From Aphrocallistes beatrix (Eukaryota > Porifera > Hexactinellida > Sceptrulophora > Aphrocallistidae): a DNA stretch of 64,000 bases. The notes under the pieces were generated by a model. It was not told the origin of the DNA. It was given only the letters and a program-made list of their open reading frames with translations, and did no database searches. This document shows positions 1 to 10,789 of this stretch, one piece after another (the stretch's first letter is position 1; every line of letters starts with the position of its first letter). The stretch lies in contig OY725491.1 in assembly GCA_963281255.1 (NCBI GenBank), forward strand, positions 3,038,001-3,102,000. The letters run 5' to 3'. Made by a program: the position numbers and the translations under genes.

Positions 1-1610
1 CCGCTAAGTCTTACAATCCCGCTGAGTCTTACAATCTCGCTAGGTCAAGCAATCCCGCTAGGTCAAGCAATCCCGCTAGGTCCAGCAATCCCGCTAAGTC
101 CAGTAATCCCGCTAGGTCCAGTAATCTAGCTAGGTCCAGCAATCCCGCTAGGTCGTGCAATCCCGCTAAGTCTTACAACTCCGCTGAGTCTTACAATCCC
201 GCTGGGTCCAGCAATCCCGCTAGGTCCAGCAATCCCGCTAGGTCCAGTAATCCCGCTAGGTCAAGCAATCCCGCTAGGTCCAGCACTCCCGATAGGTCCA
301 GTAATCCCGCTAGGTCCAGTAATCCCGCTAGGTCCAGCAATCCCGCTAGGTCCAGCACTCCCGATAGGTCCAGTAATCCCGCCAGGTCCAGCAATCCCGC
401 TAGGTCCAGTAATCCCGCTAGGTCCAGCAATCCCGCTAGGTCCAGCAATCCCGTTATGTCCTGCATTCCCGCTAAGTCTTACAATCCTGCTGAGCCTTAA
501 AATCCCGCTAGCTCCAGCAATCCCGCTAAGTCTTACAATCCAGCTGAGTCTTACAATCCCGCTGGGTCCAGCAATCCCGCTATGTCTTGCATTCCCGCTA
601 AGTCTTACAATCCTGATGAGCCTTACAATCCCACTAGGTCCAGCAATCCCGCTAAGTCTTACAATCCTGCTGAATCTTACAATCCCGCTAGGTCCTTCAA
701 TCCCGCTAAGTCTTACAATCCTGCTGAGTCTTACAATCCCGCTAAGTTCAGCAATCCCGCTAGCTCCAGCAATCCCGCTAAGTCTTACAATCCAGCTGAG
801 TCTTACAATCCCGCTAGGTCCAGCAATCCCGCTAGGTCGTGCAATCCCGCTAAGTCTTACAACTCCGCTGAGTCTTACAATCCCGCTGGGTCCAGCAATC
901 CCGCTAGGTCCAGCAATCCCGATAGGTCCAGTAATCCCGCTAGGTCCAGTAATCCCGCTAGGTCCAGCAATCCCGCTTGGTCCAGCACTCCCGATAGGTC
1001 CAGTAATCCCGCTAGGTCCAGCAATCCCGCTAGGTCCAGTAATCCCGCTAGGTCCAGCAATCCCGCTAGGTCCAGCAATCCCGCTATGTCCTGCATTCCC
1101 GCTAAGTCTTACAATCCCGCTAAGTTCAGCAATCCCGCTAGCTCCAGCAATCCCGCTAAGTCTTACAATCCAGCTGAGTCTTACAATCCCGCTAGGTCCA
1201 GCAATCCCGCTAGGTCGTGCAATCGCGCTAAGTCTTACAACTCCGCTGAGTCTTACAATCCCGCTGGGTCCAGCAATCCCGCTAGGTCCAGCAATCCCGC
1301 TAGGTCCAGCAATCCCGCTAAGTCCAGTAATCCCGCTAGGTCCAGTAATCCCGCTAGGTCCAGCAATCCCGCTAGGTCCAGTAATCCCGCTAGGTCCAGC
1401 AATCCCGTAAGGTCCAGCAATCCTGCTAGTTCCTGCAATCCCGCTAAGTCTTACAATCCTGCTGAATCTCACAATCCCGCTAGGTTCTGCAATCCCGCTA
1501 AGTCTTACAATCCCGCTGAGTCTTACAATCCCGCTAGGTCCAGCAATCCCGCTAGGTACTGCAATCCCGCTAAGTCTTACAATCTCGCTAAGTCTTACAA
1601 TCCCGCTAAG
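1..1610. repeat. 18-bp minisatellite array, about 89 units, continues past the window edge
   Basis: Units of 18 bp (consensus AATCCCGCTAGGTCCAGC) run head to tail from the first base to about 1610. Variants such as AAGTCTTAC and GAGTCTTAC in place of GGTCCAGC occur in ordered blocks. The block containing GGTCGTGC recurs at 151, 835 and 1213, distances of 684 and 378 bp, which are exactly 38 and 21 units, so there is a higher-order repeat. Because 18 is a multiple of 3, several frames are open on both strands. The + frame at 582-1739 would encode six-residue repeats (S/Y-N-P-A-x-S), but a TAA interrupts that frame at 498-500, and the minus frames are equally open. I see no signal peptide or splice context and treat it as non-coding satellite DNA. 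Confidence 0.95.
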
Positions 1611-1852
1611 TTTGTTTACATTTTGCACCTTCATTTTTTCCTTTTTAAATTTTTCAGATTTGTTTTCTTTTTTCACGTTCATTGTCATCAGTTATCACCT
1701 ATAATTAATTTTATCAGTTATTACAACATCCATTTTTAAATCAAGTCCACAAATCCCGTTTCATGGTAGTTTACAATTCCAAACACTACATAAGCAACTA
1801 TCTTTCCACATGTCATTGTACTTCTCTGCAATAATACTCATAAATATATGTA

Positions 1853-2305
1853 CTAGCAAATTTCGGGATGGTCCGGAATAGAACTTTTTATCAAAGAATC
1901 ACACTTATTAATCTTTACAAAAACTTCATACAAGATAAAAATACATTCTACCACATGATGAGAAGGATATTTGAGGGAGCACCTATCAACTAAATCGATC
2001 AAGGTATATTCAGAGCCAACGTCGTTGTTAACTACAAGAGGTTTATTTGTTGTTAAGAAATCATGACAAGATAGGCAAGTTTTAGACTTTTTAAGGTAAG
2101 AAAAGACTGCATATCCCGCTATATATATGAGACATTCAGTGTGAGAAACCTCAAACTCAGGGAGTGAAATTTCATGTAATTTACTTAGATAAGGTTCAAT
2201 ATCTAAATTACAAGGTAGTTGTTCGTCGCTTATATAATCATAATTATCAACAAATTGACTAAGGTACTCTTTTAAGGAAATACTGTCTTCGGTAGAGGTA
2301 AAAGC
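1853..2305 (-). pseudogene. C-terminal exon of a THAP/P-type transposase
   Basis: On the minus strand an AG acceptor (CTTAG, 2306-2310) is followed by 150 uninterrupted codons ending in TAG at 1853-1855. The translation contains YIAGYAVFSYLKKS followed by C-x2-C and a long hydrophobic helix region. That order resembles the C-terminal domain of THAP9/P-element transposases (YIAGYV, then a C-x2-C pair). The exon starts in phase 0, as does the end of the THAP exon at 3141-3299 upstream on the same strand. They may once have been one gene, but the catalytic core that should lie between them is not visible in the 836 bp available. Probably an internally deleted P-type transposon. Confidence 0.6.
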
Positions 2306-2581
2306 CTAAGAAATAGGATGGTATTATTCTAAATATAACATAGCTATACACGTATTGTGGTGCTGGACAACATTGTAGTCCGATGGCAAATTCAAGAGAT
2401 ACTCAGCTAACACTGTTTGAATGTATTGATCAGGAACCAACAAATGAAGACAATCAGGACAAGATTGCAAAGAGATAAAGGTTAGAATCAGCGAAGGACA
2501 CATATACCTCAAATCCAGTTAGAATTCAGACGACTAACACAGATACTAAGCAGTTAAACCTGGAAAGTTTCCAAGTTCATT

Positions 2582-2990
2582 GTGTCTCCTACACTACACT
2601 ACCGAACGACATTGCATCAACGCCTGCATTTCCACCTGTTCAACCAACTAATGTGGTATTTCCCGTTAACAATTTTTCTCAATAAGCCGAGATCATTTAT
2701 TTCAGGGTGGTTTCTGATTTACACGTGGTTAGAGTATTCAATTCAACGGGATGTATGTTTCTGCTATCCATGTCGTTTATTCGGATCTAGCGGCTCGGGT
2801 AATACCAACAGACCTGAACAAACTTTTCTCTTACTGGTTTTAGGGAATAATTAATTAATCAAACTAAGTACCAAAATTCGAATTCAGGATTAAAAACTTT
2901 AACTGAACATGCAAAGACACATAAAATTATTCTTGGACCATGGAAACAGGCCAGGGCATCACAAACGCTCTGGCTTTGCCACTGGTCCCA
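2582..2990 (+). pseudogene. hAT (ZMYM1-like) transposase N-terminal fragment
   Basis: Around 2690-2810 the + strand encodes W-F-x3-YTWLEYS followed by C-Y-PCRLF. This is the TTF-type zinc finger found at the N-terminus of ZMYM1-like hAT transposases. The same motif (YTWLEYS, CKPCRHF) occurs in the hAT gene at 37457-39883. The frame stops at 2854. A weak continuation resembling the conserved LxEHxKTH stretch follows around 2885-2925 in another frame. No terminal repeats were found. It lies between, and in opposite orientation to, the two THAP/P-type exons, so it may be an insertion into them. Confidence 0.6.
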
Positions 2991-3140
2991 AGAGAGTCTT
3001 TGGGGCTTAATAGTTTCATCTGTCAGATAGGAAGGGAAGAAGATGTACAGAAACAAACCTTTGAATAAAATGGGATAAAACAACTAAATCAAATAATTTT
3101 AAATATAAATAATTCAAAATATATATACAAGGGTAATTAC

Positions 3141-3299
3141 CTTTAGATGTTTATTCATCTCATAATCTTCACTCGGCCTTGGTATTGCTCGGAACCACTT
3201 CTCACGTAAAATGTCATCGGTAGGGAAAGAAAAAACGGAGGTAAATTCACTTTGGCTGTGGTAGTTGAATTTACAACCAGGTACAGTACAAGTAGTCAT
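3141..3299 (-). pseudogene. THAP-domain first exon of a P-type transposase
   Basis: The ATG is at 3297-3299 (minus). The product begins MTTCTVPGCKFNYHS and continues with FSFPTDDILREKWFRAI, the start of a THAP zinc finger: C-x4-C, a Phe-Pro pair and a conserved Trp. The second half of the finger (C-x2-H and the AVPTIF-like end) is missing, because the sequence reaches a splice donor, AAG|GTAATT, at 3141/3140. The exon is 53 codons, phase 0. No exon completing the finger was recognised downstream. The partner C-terminal exon is probably 1853-2305. Confidence 0.6.
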
Positions 3300-3680
3300 G
3301 TCAGTCAGAAGTTGAAGTGAGTGAATAATCAATAATAACACATAATACAGTAAAATTCTGAATTTATACTACTATAATAGTGCCTATGAATTTGGCAATA
3401 AACTCGAGTCAATTTCTACTAGCATTACATTACAGTCCATGCTTTACAATTCCAACAGAGTGCCATTGCTTTGGTATATAGAATGCTATGTTGCACTCTA
3501 TAAACATACATACATGGACATGTGAAAACCGCAAAACGCACATATCAGAAATATTCGAGATAAGTCAGATAAGATCATTCGAGTCCCTACATATGACTTT
3601 CCATCTGATAATAATACATTTGTCGCCTCTAAATCTAACCATCACGAATTGTTCACAATATTACCATATGTGGAAGCAGG
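3300..3680. other. no recognisable feature
   Basis: AT-rich sequence between the THAP exon and the next MITE. I see no convincing coding signal, RNA gene or repeat end here. Confidence 0.5.
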
Positions 3681-3898
3681 CTTTCATCCAGGCGTACTGT
3701 GCGCGCCTAGAGGCGCGTATTTGATCACATGGATCATAAATAGGCGTATGATTTTTGGGTGCTAGGCGCGCGGCATACGCCTACTTAGGCGGGTGGCATA
3801 AAACATACATAAAAATGCTATATAAAAATGAGTCTAGGCGCGTCGAAAAATGGTGACGTCCATTTAGGCGCATGACTTTGGAAAGCTGGATGAAATCC
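3681..3898. mobile_element. short MITE with TTTCATCCAG termini, copy 1
   Basis: The segment opens TTTCATCCAGGCGTA and closes AGCTGGATGAAA, an imperfect short inverted repeat. Its interior is full of GGCGCG and AGGCGCAT blocks, unusual in this AT-rich window. A second, shorter copy in inverse arrangement lies at 11748-11875. Target duplications are not clear, so the class is undetermined. Confidence 0.45.
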
Positions 3899-5340
3899 TG
3901 TGTGGAAGTGTGAAACCGCAAAACTAAAATAAAATAAAAATAATTTAACATGGAAAAATGATCAATGGACACTCTCTATATGGCTTCCTATTCGATATTA
4001 ATACATTTGTCATGTCTAATTCAAACAGATTACGAATGATCAACAATATTACCAAATATGGCAACGCGTGAAAACCGCAAAAACAGATAAACCACGAATA
4101 TTTCAAGTATGCTAATATAACCAATGAAATCCTCATACATGACTTCCTCTTCAACAATAATATATTTAATATCAATAGAATCATGGTTTTCGAGATATCA
4201 CCTATAACAAACTGGCCTAACTTGGTATAGTGCAAATATGAGTTGAATATGAGTAGAATGTCCAGATAGTTTAGAAGTCCATGACTACGGGTACATCCTG
4301 CAAATTAAGGATTTCCTATGCACATGTATTGAACAAAACGGGCTTAACTGAAGACTGCAGGGAAATCTTTAATATATTTTGGAATTAACAATGCAGTGAA
4401 TTAACCATTTCCTTTAAGGTTTCCGTGCAATTTGATTCATAAACTTGGGCAGCATTCGGTCAAACCATCTTAGTATTTTTCTCAAGATTTGCCTGTTTCA
4501 ACCACCTTTCAGCACTTTCTTCGGTGTGTCATAATTTCAAAATAATACAACTGCGTCATGCGGGTATTTACATATTCCAAAAAAGGGTACCTAAATGAAT
4601 CGATGAATAGCATCTACTCGTTTAATCAAAAATGAGTGATCATAGGCGAGTTTAAAAAAAGATAAACTTATTTGTAGACCGTCTACAGAGTTTTTTCTCA
4701 GATTATTTGTATTAGCTCTATGGAAGAGAGTAGAGGGTTATTGTAGACGGTCTATAAAATTTAGTATTAGTTACTATTGAGTTTTATAGACGGTCTACAA
4801 ATAAGGATCCTCTTAAAAAAATCAAATACTACTACAAGTATATTTCAGTAAATTGGTAAAGGTTTTCAAGATTTTTGGAGCAGAAATGTTTCAAAAATAT
4901 ATGAAAAGAGAATTTTCATGTAAAAAGTTAATCAAAACCCGAAAAGGGTAAACACATAAAAAAACTAGATATCTCAGGCCGTTTCTTTAAAATTTGGCCA
5001 TATGAAATAAAAGACTACTATTCAAATTTTCAAAAAGTTTCATCAACAAAATTTTAACATCTAAGAAATGCCTTTATCCGGGAATTTTGTCAAATTTAAT
5101 GTAAAAACCTCTTGAGGGTAGTATCTCACAAAACTCAAAATTGGACAAAGTCCTATTTTGGAGCTAACTTTGAAAACGACTCTTTTAGCATAGACTTCCT
5201 CTCTGCTCCCCTTAAAAGTCTTGCAATTTTGAGCATAGAGCACGAGATTCCAAGAAAAATAGATTATGCTGAGTATAGATAGATTTGCATCGAAAAAGCT
5301 CCTAAGGGCTTTTTTAGTATCACGAGGAATCATTTATTAA
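3899..5340. other. AT-rich region with one small MITE
   Basis: Apart from the 139-bp inverted-repeat element at 4667-4805, I recognise nothing here. Short open stretches (for example 5061-5333 minus) lack any family signature. Confidence 0.45.
4667..4805. mobile_element. 139-bp MITE with CTTATTTGTAGACCGTCTA inverted repeats
   Basis: The left end reads CTTATTTGTAGACCGTCTA and the right end is its reverse complement with a single base change. A third copy of the motif (TTGTAGACGGTCTATAAA) lies inside at about 4741. No target duplication could be fixed. Too small to code. Confidence 0.6.
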
Positions 5341-5342
5341 TA

Positions 5343-5529
5343 CAGTAGAACTCTGTTAATACATACCCCTCCGGGAAGCGGAAATAGTACGTACTATCCG
5401 TAAGTACGTACTAACCGAGTTGATATTACATAGGAATCTATATAATAAATGAATTCTGGGAAAGAGAAATGAGCACGTACTAAGCCGAAGTGCGTTGTAT
5501 CCCGAGTACTTACTAACCGAGTTCTACTG
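5343..5529. mobile_element. pogo/Tigger-like MITE, 187 bp
   Basis: The termini are CAGTAGAACTCTGTTA and, inverted, AACCGAGTTCTACTG, each flanked by TA (5341-5342 and 5530-5531). CAGT-x-GAACC-type ends with TA duplication are known from pogo/Tigger elements. The interior contains repeated GTACGTACTA(A/T)CCG motifs. Non-coding. Confidence 0.7.
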
Positions 5530-5844
5530 TAGTTTTTTTAGTATTGTTTGTTGTCATTAAAAAAATTATAACTGTATTTATGATCAGAAAATGAATAATT
5601 ACAAAAAATTAATAGAATTCTGTTCAAATATCTCTCTATCAAAGATTTCTCGAGGGAGCTCGAGAGAACTATGCCCTTCGATCCGACAATATTCTTGGTA
5701 GCCTTGAGTCTATGCGTTTCCTGCCCAATGTAATCTCCCTTTAAACTGTTGGGTTTCCCATTTACCTGATACTGTCTCGTTGACCTATTTACTGTCGCTT
5801 TATAATGTTTATTGTACCTATGACCCCTTTGCGGTTCCATTAAC

Positions 5845-6844
5845 CTGATTTCTCTCCCAATTACCAGTTTGCTGTCTTTTTCACCTCTTTAAAGTCCGTT
5901 ATATTGTAGGATGTACCTTTAGACTGTTTACTGTTCGTTTAACCATAAGAAATATAGTGTATTTGTTCTAAGATTTGTATTATAAGCATGTAAATTAGCT
6001 GTTTTTAGAAGCATTGGACTAAATTACGTTTTAGCTGGGCACCCTCCTCAGGTATCCACACTTGAGGCATATGATTGCTTTTACTGATCATGGAAATTAA
6101 TTAATTGGCGAAAATAAAATTGAGTGACTGCCCCTAGGTCCACTCATCAGGACGCCCGTGCATTTTCGTTCACTCACCAACAGGTCTAGTCCTACATATT
6201 GATGGTTCTCTGGAAACAATCCGTCTGAAGAAAATACTATTACTTTCCGATTACTGCGCTATGGGATGCCAACAAACTAAGTTTAGTGGGACATACAATA
6301 ACTTTGTCTCCCCAGTAGTGTCTCTCCAGTAAGCATGCCCTCACAAGCGTTCTAATATTTTAGCATATCCTGATTGAGGTCGGCAGCTCTACTTACAAGC
6401 TGGCGTAACTTGTCTGACATTTATGGGTGTATACTTACTCACTTGAACAATAATAACATAATCCGCCCCCTGGCATATTTCACAACTGGATATTATCCGT
6501 GGAAAATTTAATGTAGCTACAGTAAGTAATTTAAAAAGAACTAAGATGGATTGATTGCTAGTTATATATTATAAATCAAAAAAGAATCAATTTAGAAGCG
6601 AACTGAAGTATTGGTTGCCTTGTATAAAGTCATGGACATTGGGCATAGGGGCTCAATTTTATTACACAATATATAAATACTCTATAATAACAGATACATA
6701 AGTTACTAGTTACAAAGTTGTCCAGCTCCAGGTAGTGATCAAATTAATACACATTAAAACATGCCAAAGATCACTAGTGTCATGGAACATACATCATCAC
6801 ACAGTTTCCCCTCAGTAAGAGAATAGTACATTATTATATGGTAA
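5845..6844. other. no recognisable gene; degenerate short repeats at 5720-5950
   Basis: From about 5720 to 5950 the motif TTTACTGTC/TTAACC recurs at irregular 15-30 bp spacing, suggesting an old degenerate minisatellite. The rest of the stretch shows no recognisable feature. Confidence 0.35.
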
Positions 6845-6910
6845 TGTTGCAGTGTAAATGCGAAACTGGTGTATTCGCGAATACACCAGTTTCGCATTTA
6901 CACTGCAACA
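6845..6910. repeat. 66-bp perfect spacerless palindrome
   Basis: Each arm is 33 bp (starting TGTTGCAGTGTAAATGCG) and the arms meet at TTCGCGAA with no spacer and no mismatch. Symmetry stops after one further base on each side. Such a sequence can extrude as a cruciform. A 33-bp perfect match implies a recent origin or active maintenance. No TA or longer target duplication is obvious. Confidence 0.95.
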
Positions 6911-7315
6911 GTAACACACGTATACTGGTAGACAAACCACTAGTTATCTCGTAAGTTATTCAATCGATTATGAGGAAAGCAAATGTGTTGGGAGTCTAGT
7001 TGGAACTGAAATTAAAATTGATCGAATTCTAACGCCAGAGAAATGGTTTATACGATATCAAATGCGTTTTGGACTGAAGCGTACAACATCAACTGTAAAG
7101 TAGACATTGCCACTCTATGCCTATTAGTTGGTAATAGTACATTCATTTCGAACATGGTCCAGTTTAGGAAATATCTCGGAGGTACAAATAATAAACGCTA
7201 ATAAATGTTGCCAGTTGGTGGACAATATGGTACTTCCTACTCAAAGAAAATACAATATACTAAAATATAGCTTTTTAGTTGTGGGGAAAATCCGACCTTT
7301 TAATGTGCTTCCTGT
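6911..7315. other. no recognisable feature
   Basis: AT-rich sequence without coding or repeat signature that I can support. Confidence 0.45.
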
Positions 7316-7323
7316 AACTAGAG

Positions 7324-7683
7324 CAGTGGTTCTCAACCGGGGTGCCGCGGCACCCTGGGGTGCCATTTGCTTCCTCTAGGGGTGCCGCAGGCCTTACCAT
7401 ACTTACATACTGCTTTATTTTATTTTCTATTGATACCATTGTCAATGTTGAATTTGATGATTGTCCTCTGACAATCCTCTGGAATAATTTATTACACAAT
7501 ATTCACAATAATTTCCTAGTTTATTAATTAGTTATTCTATAATAAAGTCGTAATAATTCAAATCAATCTCCACTTTTACTATCACTTGTTCATTGGCCTG
7601 CCCCTAAGTCAAATTAAAGGGTGCCGCTGAAAGGTATAAGTTTATAAAGGGTGCCGCGAGAAGAAAAAGGTTGAGAAACACTG
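7324..7683. mobile_element. hAT MITE, 360 bp, with exact 8-bp target duplication
   Basis: The element begins CAGTGGTTCTCAACC and ends GGTTGAGAAACACTG, the classic hAT terminal pattern. AACTAGAG is duplicated on both sides (7316-7323 and 7684-7691). The interior has GGGTGCCGC blocks near both ends. No transposase remains. The exact duplication suggests a fairly young insertion mobilised by a hAT transposase elsewhere. Confidence 0.92.
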
Positions 7684-7691
7684 AACTAGAG

Positions 7692-8236
7692 TATAGTAGC
7701 GAAGCTATCATACTATAGTATATAGGAGTGCACACTTCTAAAATGACTACTGATGTTTTGCCGACCGGCATTATCCACTGTACTGTTCAGACCATTTGAG
7801 ATGATGACTTAAAATTTCCACAGAAAGTGTAAACATATATGTAGCTGTGCACCTCGGTATACGATTTTTCATACGTATATGCTAAATTGCCACAATGACA
7901 GCATTTTGTGATATTTTTTGCTTACTGTACAAAATCTATAAATAGTAGACTTGATATTGGTACCAAAGGTGTGAAGTGATGTCTTCTAAAACTCTTTCAG
8001 TCGCAAACAAATTGGACCATGGATTTCAGAGATATTTGCGGTTTAATTATTTGTCGTGTCATCATCCTAATTAAATATTCATAACCATATACCTCGAGAA
8101 CGAAAACGGATAGAAATAAACTTATGATGGATGAAATGTTCAGTGTGAATCACTCTACAAAAAACATGACGTCATCAAAATTAAATTCGAACCTTTGGCG
8201 CTAAGTGCCGATTTGAATCGTCGAATCATCAAAGCT
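7692..8236 (+). repeat. dispersed repeat R1, copy 1 (truncated)
   Basis: Starts near ACTATAGTATATAGGAGTG and runs through GTAGCTGTGCACCTCGGTAT to the block TTTGGCGCTAAGTGCCGAT. The same order appears at 13685-15135 and, inverted, at 23065-24412. Copy 1 is shorter. Non-coding; class unknown. Confidence 0.75.
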
Positions 8237-9126
8237 TCTACTGTACTATAAAGTAAATAGCTCCTGCCTCAGTCTAAAGTAGACTATTCAGCTAAATTAA
8301 ACCAGAACCGGAGAATAGCTATTGCGTACCAGCAGGAAGGAAAAGCCTGCTTGAAGCACCACTATACCACCTCCAATTTTAATAATGAACAACAGTAGTG
8401 ATCAAGGGACTTATTGACCGTTTGCTTATAAATTTCTAAACTTTTTACTTTTTGAGACAACCTAATAGTCACTAACATACTTTTTGAGGGGCTCAGGCTT
8501 AAATCTTATATGTCTATGCACAATCTTTGAATTCAGGGGGGTTCGACACCCCACACCAGCACACCTGGGTCTTGCTCTTATGTTACTGTGCAGCATGAAA
8601 TATGACGACGTTTTTTTCTCCCAACTGGGTTACGTCACGGAAATTAAATTAACGTAACCGAATGACCTGTTAAGGATCCTCAGAGGGAACACTGCCTTTT
8701 ACTCAACTCTTTAGACTTCCAACATGAAAGGATCCTGACTAATCGCATACTTGCTCCAATGTCCAGTCGAAACTTGTCAAAGAGCGGGATTGTCCCGCAT
8801 TTCTGTGCCAGAATGATGTTAATATGCCACGTTCAGAAAATTGACCAACGTCCCGCTAAATTACAACCTTCTGTCCCGCTTAGTTCTTAACTCACATTGG
8901 CAACTATGCGTAGTGATGTGCCTCAGAATAAATGATAGTTATTTTAAGTTTATTCAATATCATGAATATTGTCTAGTATCTCTCTGATTTTTTTTGATGT
9001 ATATCTGTATATAGCCAATACAAGCAGTTTTTATCTAAGTTAGACTGTTATTCATCTATTAGAGGAATTTATACCTCATCTATTAAAGGAATTTCTACCT
9101 GTCCCTTTCTAAACTAGAGTTATTTA
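8237..9126. other. no recognisable gene
   Basis: Contains two TTGTCCCGC/GTCCCGCTTA motifs around 8785-8882 of unknown meaning. Otherwise nothing recognisable on either strand. Confidence 0.4.
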
Positions 9127-9134
9127 TTTTAGAA

Positions 9135-10298
9135 CAGGCTTATCCATTATTTTTTGTTCGCAGGCCAAATAGGGGCTTCTTTAGCTATTTCAGGACCGCA
9201 CGACCTTGAGAGTGCTACAAGATGACGGTTATTTATTTTGAGGATGGTGTTAACGCGGAATATTTTACAATTTAGATTTACTCTTCACAAAAAAAAAACA
9301 CTACATATTTCATTTAATTATAGAAACCTTTTATAATAATAAGATAACAATTCTAATTATAATATCTGACTTTGTTTTTTTGCACAACAAGGCCAGCGGA
9401 GCTAGTACGGCTGCTCTGGCCATGGCCGGACCTATATTTCGCCGTTTAGCATAATTTAACCGCTCTATCATACTATTATTAATCGGGAAAATTTGGACAT
9501 GACTCAGCATTAACCGGACCAATAATAATTTTATTACGCCGTTCATGCCAAAGAGTCAATATCTGTTCATATACTTGATGTCGCAATCCGTAATATTCCT
9601 GATAGATGAGTGTCTGTCAGGAGTGATCTAGACTTGCTTTTAACATTTTATCATTGAGAAAAGCTGTTCACAGCAATACGTGCAGCCAAACAAGGATAGA
9701 TTAGGAAATAGATCTGATGTAATATATTGACCATAAAATGTCAGAAAGTCATGCTCTGCAAAGGCTCTCTTTCTCTCTGAGTTATTTTGTATTTCAATTA
9801 GTTCCATTTGGAACATTTCTGGAGCATTAGTGACATCAGTTCCAAACGGATCTGCAAACAACTTTATTTCATTGAAGCTTTCACTAAATCTTAAAATCTT
9901 AGTTCAAATTTATTGATTAATTATTGTTCAGTGCAGAAATACTTAACATGGTTCACTGTCTCACTTTATCTTGTAGATAATGTTGAGAAATGTATAATTA
10001 TCCTTTTTATAAATAAATTGCTGATGAAGTAATTGTAATTTGTTAATGAACGCTTTGACATGCTTATATAGGTTGTTAACGAATTGTTTTCTTCCTTGTA
10101 GTTTCAGATTTCTAAATCACATCTTTGTGAAAATGGTTTCGTTCAATTTGGTTTCGCAAAATTGGGTTCGCTCAAATAGGTTTCACTCAATTAAGTATCG
10201 CCCGCAACTGGTAACAGTTATCGAGCATGTGTGCGGACCGGATGGAATCCTCTCGCGGGCCGGATAGTGGCCCGCGGACCGTAGGTTGGACAAGCCTG
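9135..10298 (-). mobile_element. hAT element relic, GTF2IRD2-like, 1.16 kb
   Basis: The left end CAGGCTTATCCA and right end TTGGACAAGCCTG are inverted repeats. The right subterminal region carries CCCGCGGACCGTAGG, a common subterminal motif of this hAT group. The flanking octamers TTTTAGAA and TTCTAGAG match at 6 of 8 positions, a decayed hAT target duplication. The interior keeps part of a minus-strand transposase (9640-9861). Confidence 0.75.
9640..9861 (-). pseudogene. hAT transposase C-terminal fragment (GTF2IRD2/ZBED-like)
   Basis: 73 codons on the minus strand. The translation reads ANPFGTDV-like at the start, QMELIEIQ in the middle, and LFGCTYCCEQLFSMIK at the end. That is the conserved C-terminal region of GTF2IRD2-like hAT transposases (NPF, LQMELIDLQ, FGSTYxCEQxFS). 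It is only a fragment: neither the DNA-binding finger nor the catalytic acidic residues are recognised. It sits inside the hAT terminal repeats at 9135-10298, which supports the assignment. Confidence 0.75.
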
Positions 10299-10789
10299 TT
10301 CTAGAGTATAAAATTGAAAAAACGAGAAAGAGGCGTTTTGGACACAAGGCCCTCAAATGTTATGAAGAAAACTCCTGTAGGGTTCAGAGAACCATATTGT
10401 GTCTGAATTTTCGTCATTTTACTGTCATGTCAAGTTCTTTGTGATGCATATATTGGTAGAAGAGGGAATTAACTACTCTATAAGTAAACTTGTTACAAAC
10501 AAGTATTAGTTGAATCTTGCAATGCTCGGGCATTCATGTCAAAACACATCTGTTTCGCTTTCAATAGTATCGATTGTACGCTCGACTAGTGAGCATTCTA
10601 AATAATGTAAGTCATATTCAAACGGATAGTTTGAAATGTCATCAAAAGTATGAACATGGTCGAGACAACTAATTTCTTGTTTGAACTCTAACATACAAAA
10701 GAAAGATTTGTTTTCTTTTTGTATTCCTTGATAAAAACCACTGACTGGGAAATATCCCACGGTTTGCATTAATTTTTCGAATCTAGAAG

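Noticed and set aside
1..1610. CRISPR array
   Set aside because: Units are contiguous 18-mers with no spacers, in animal DNA without cas genes.
261..1739. Long repetitive proteins (475 codons minus, 385 codons plus)
   Set aside because: Open frames are forced by an 18-bp unit free of stops and exist on both strands; no start context, splice signals or non-repeat domain.
3114..3341. THAP protein ending in KVITLVYIF
   Set aside because: The last residues lie beyond a good splice donor (AAG|GTAATT) and lack the second half of the finger, so the exon end at 3141 was preferred.
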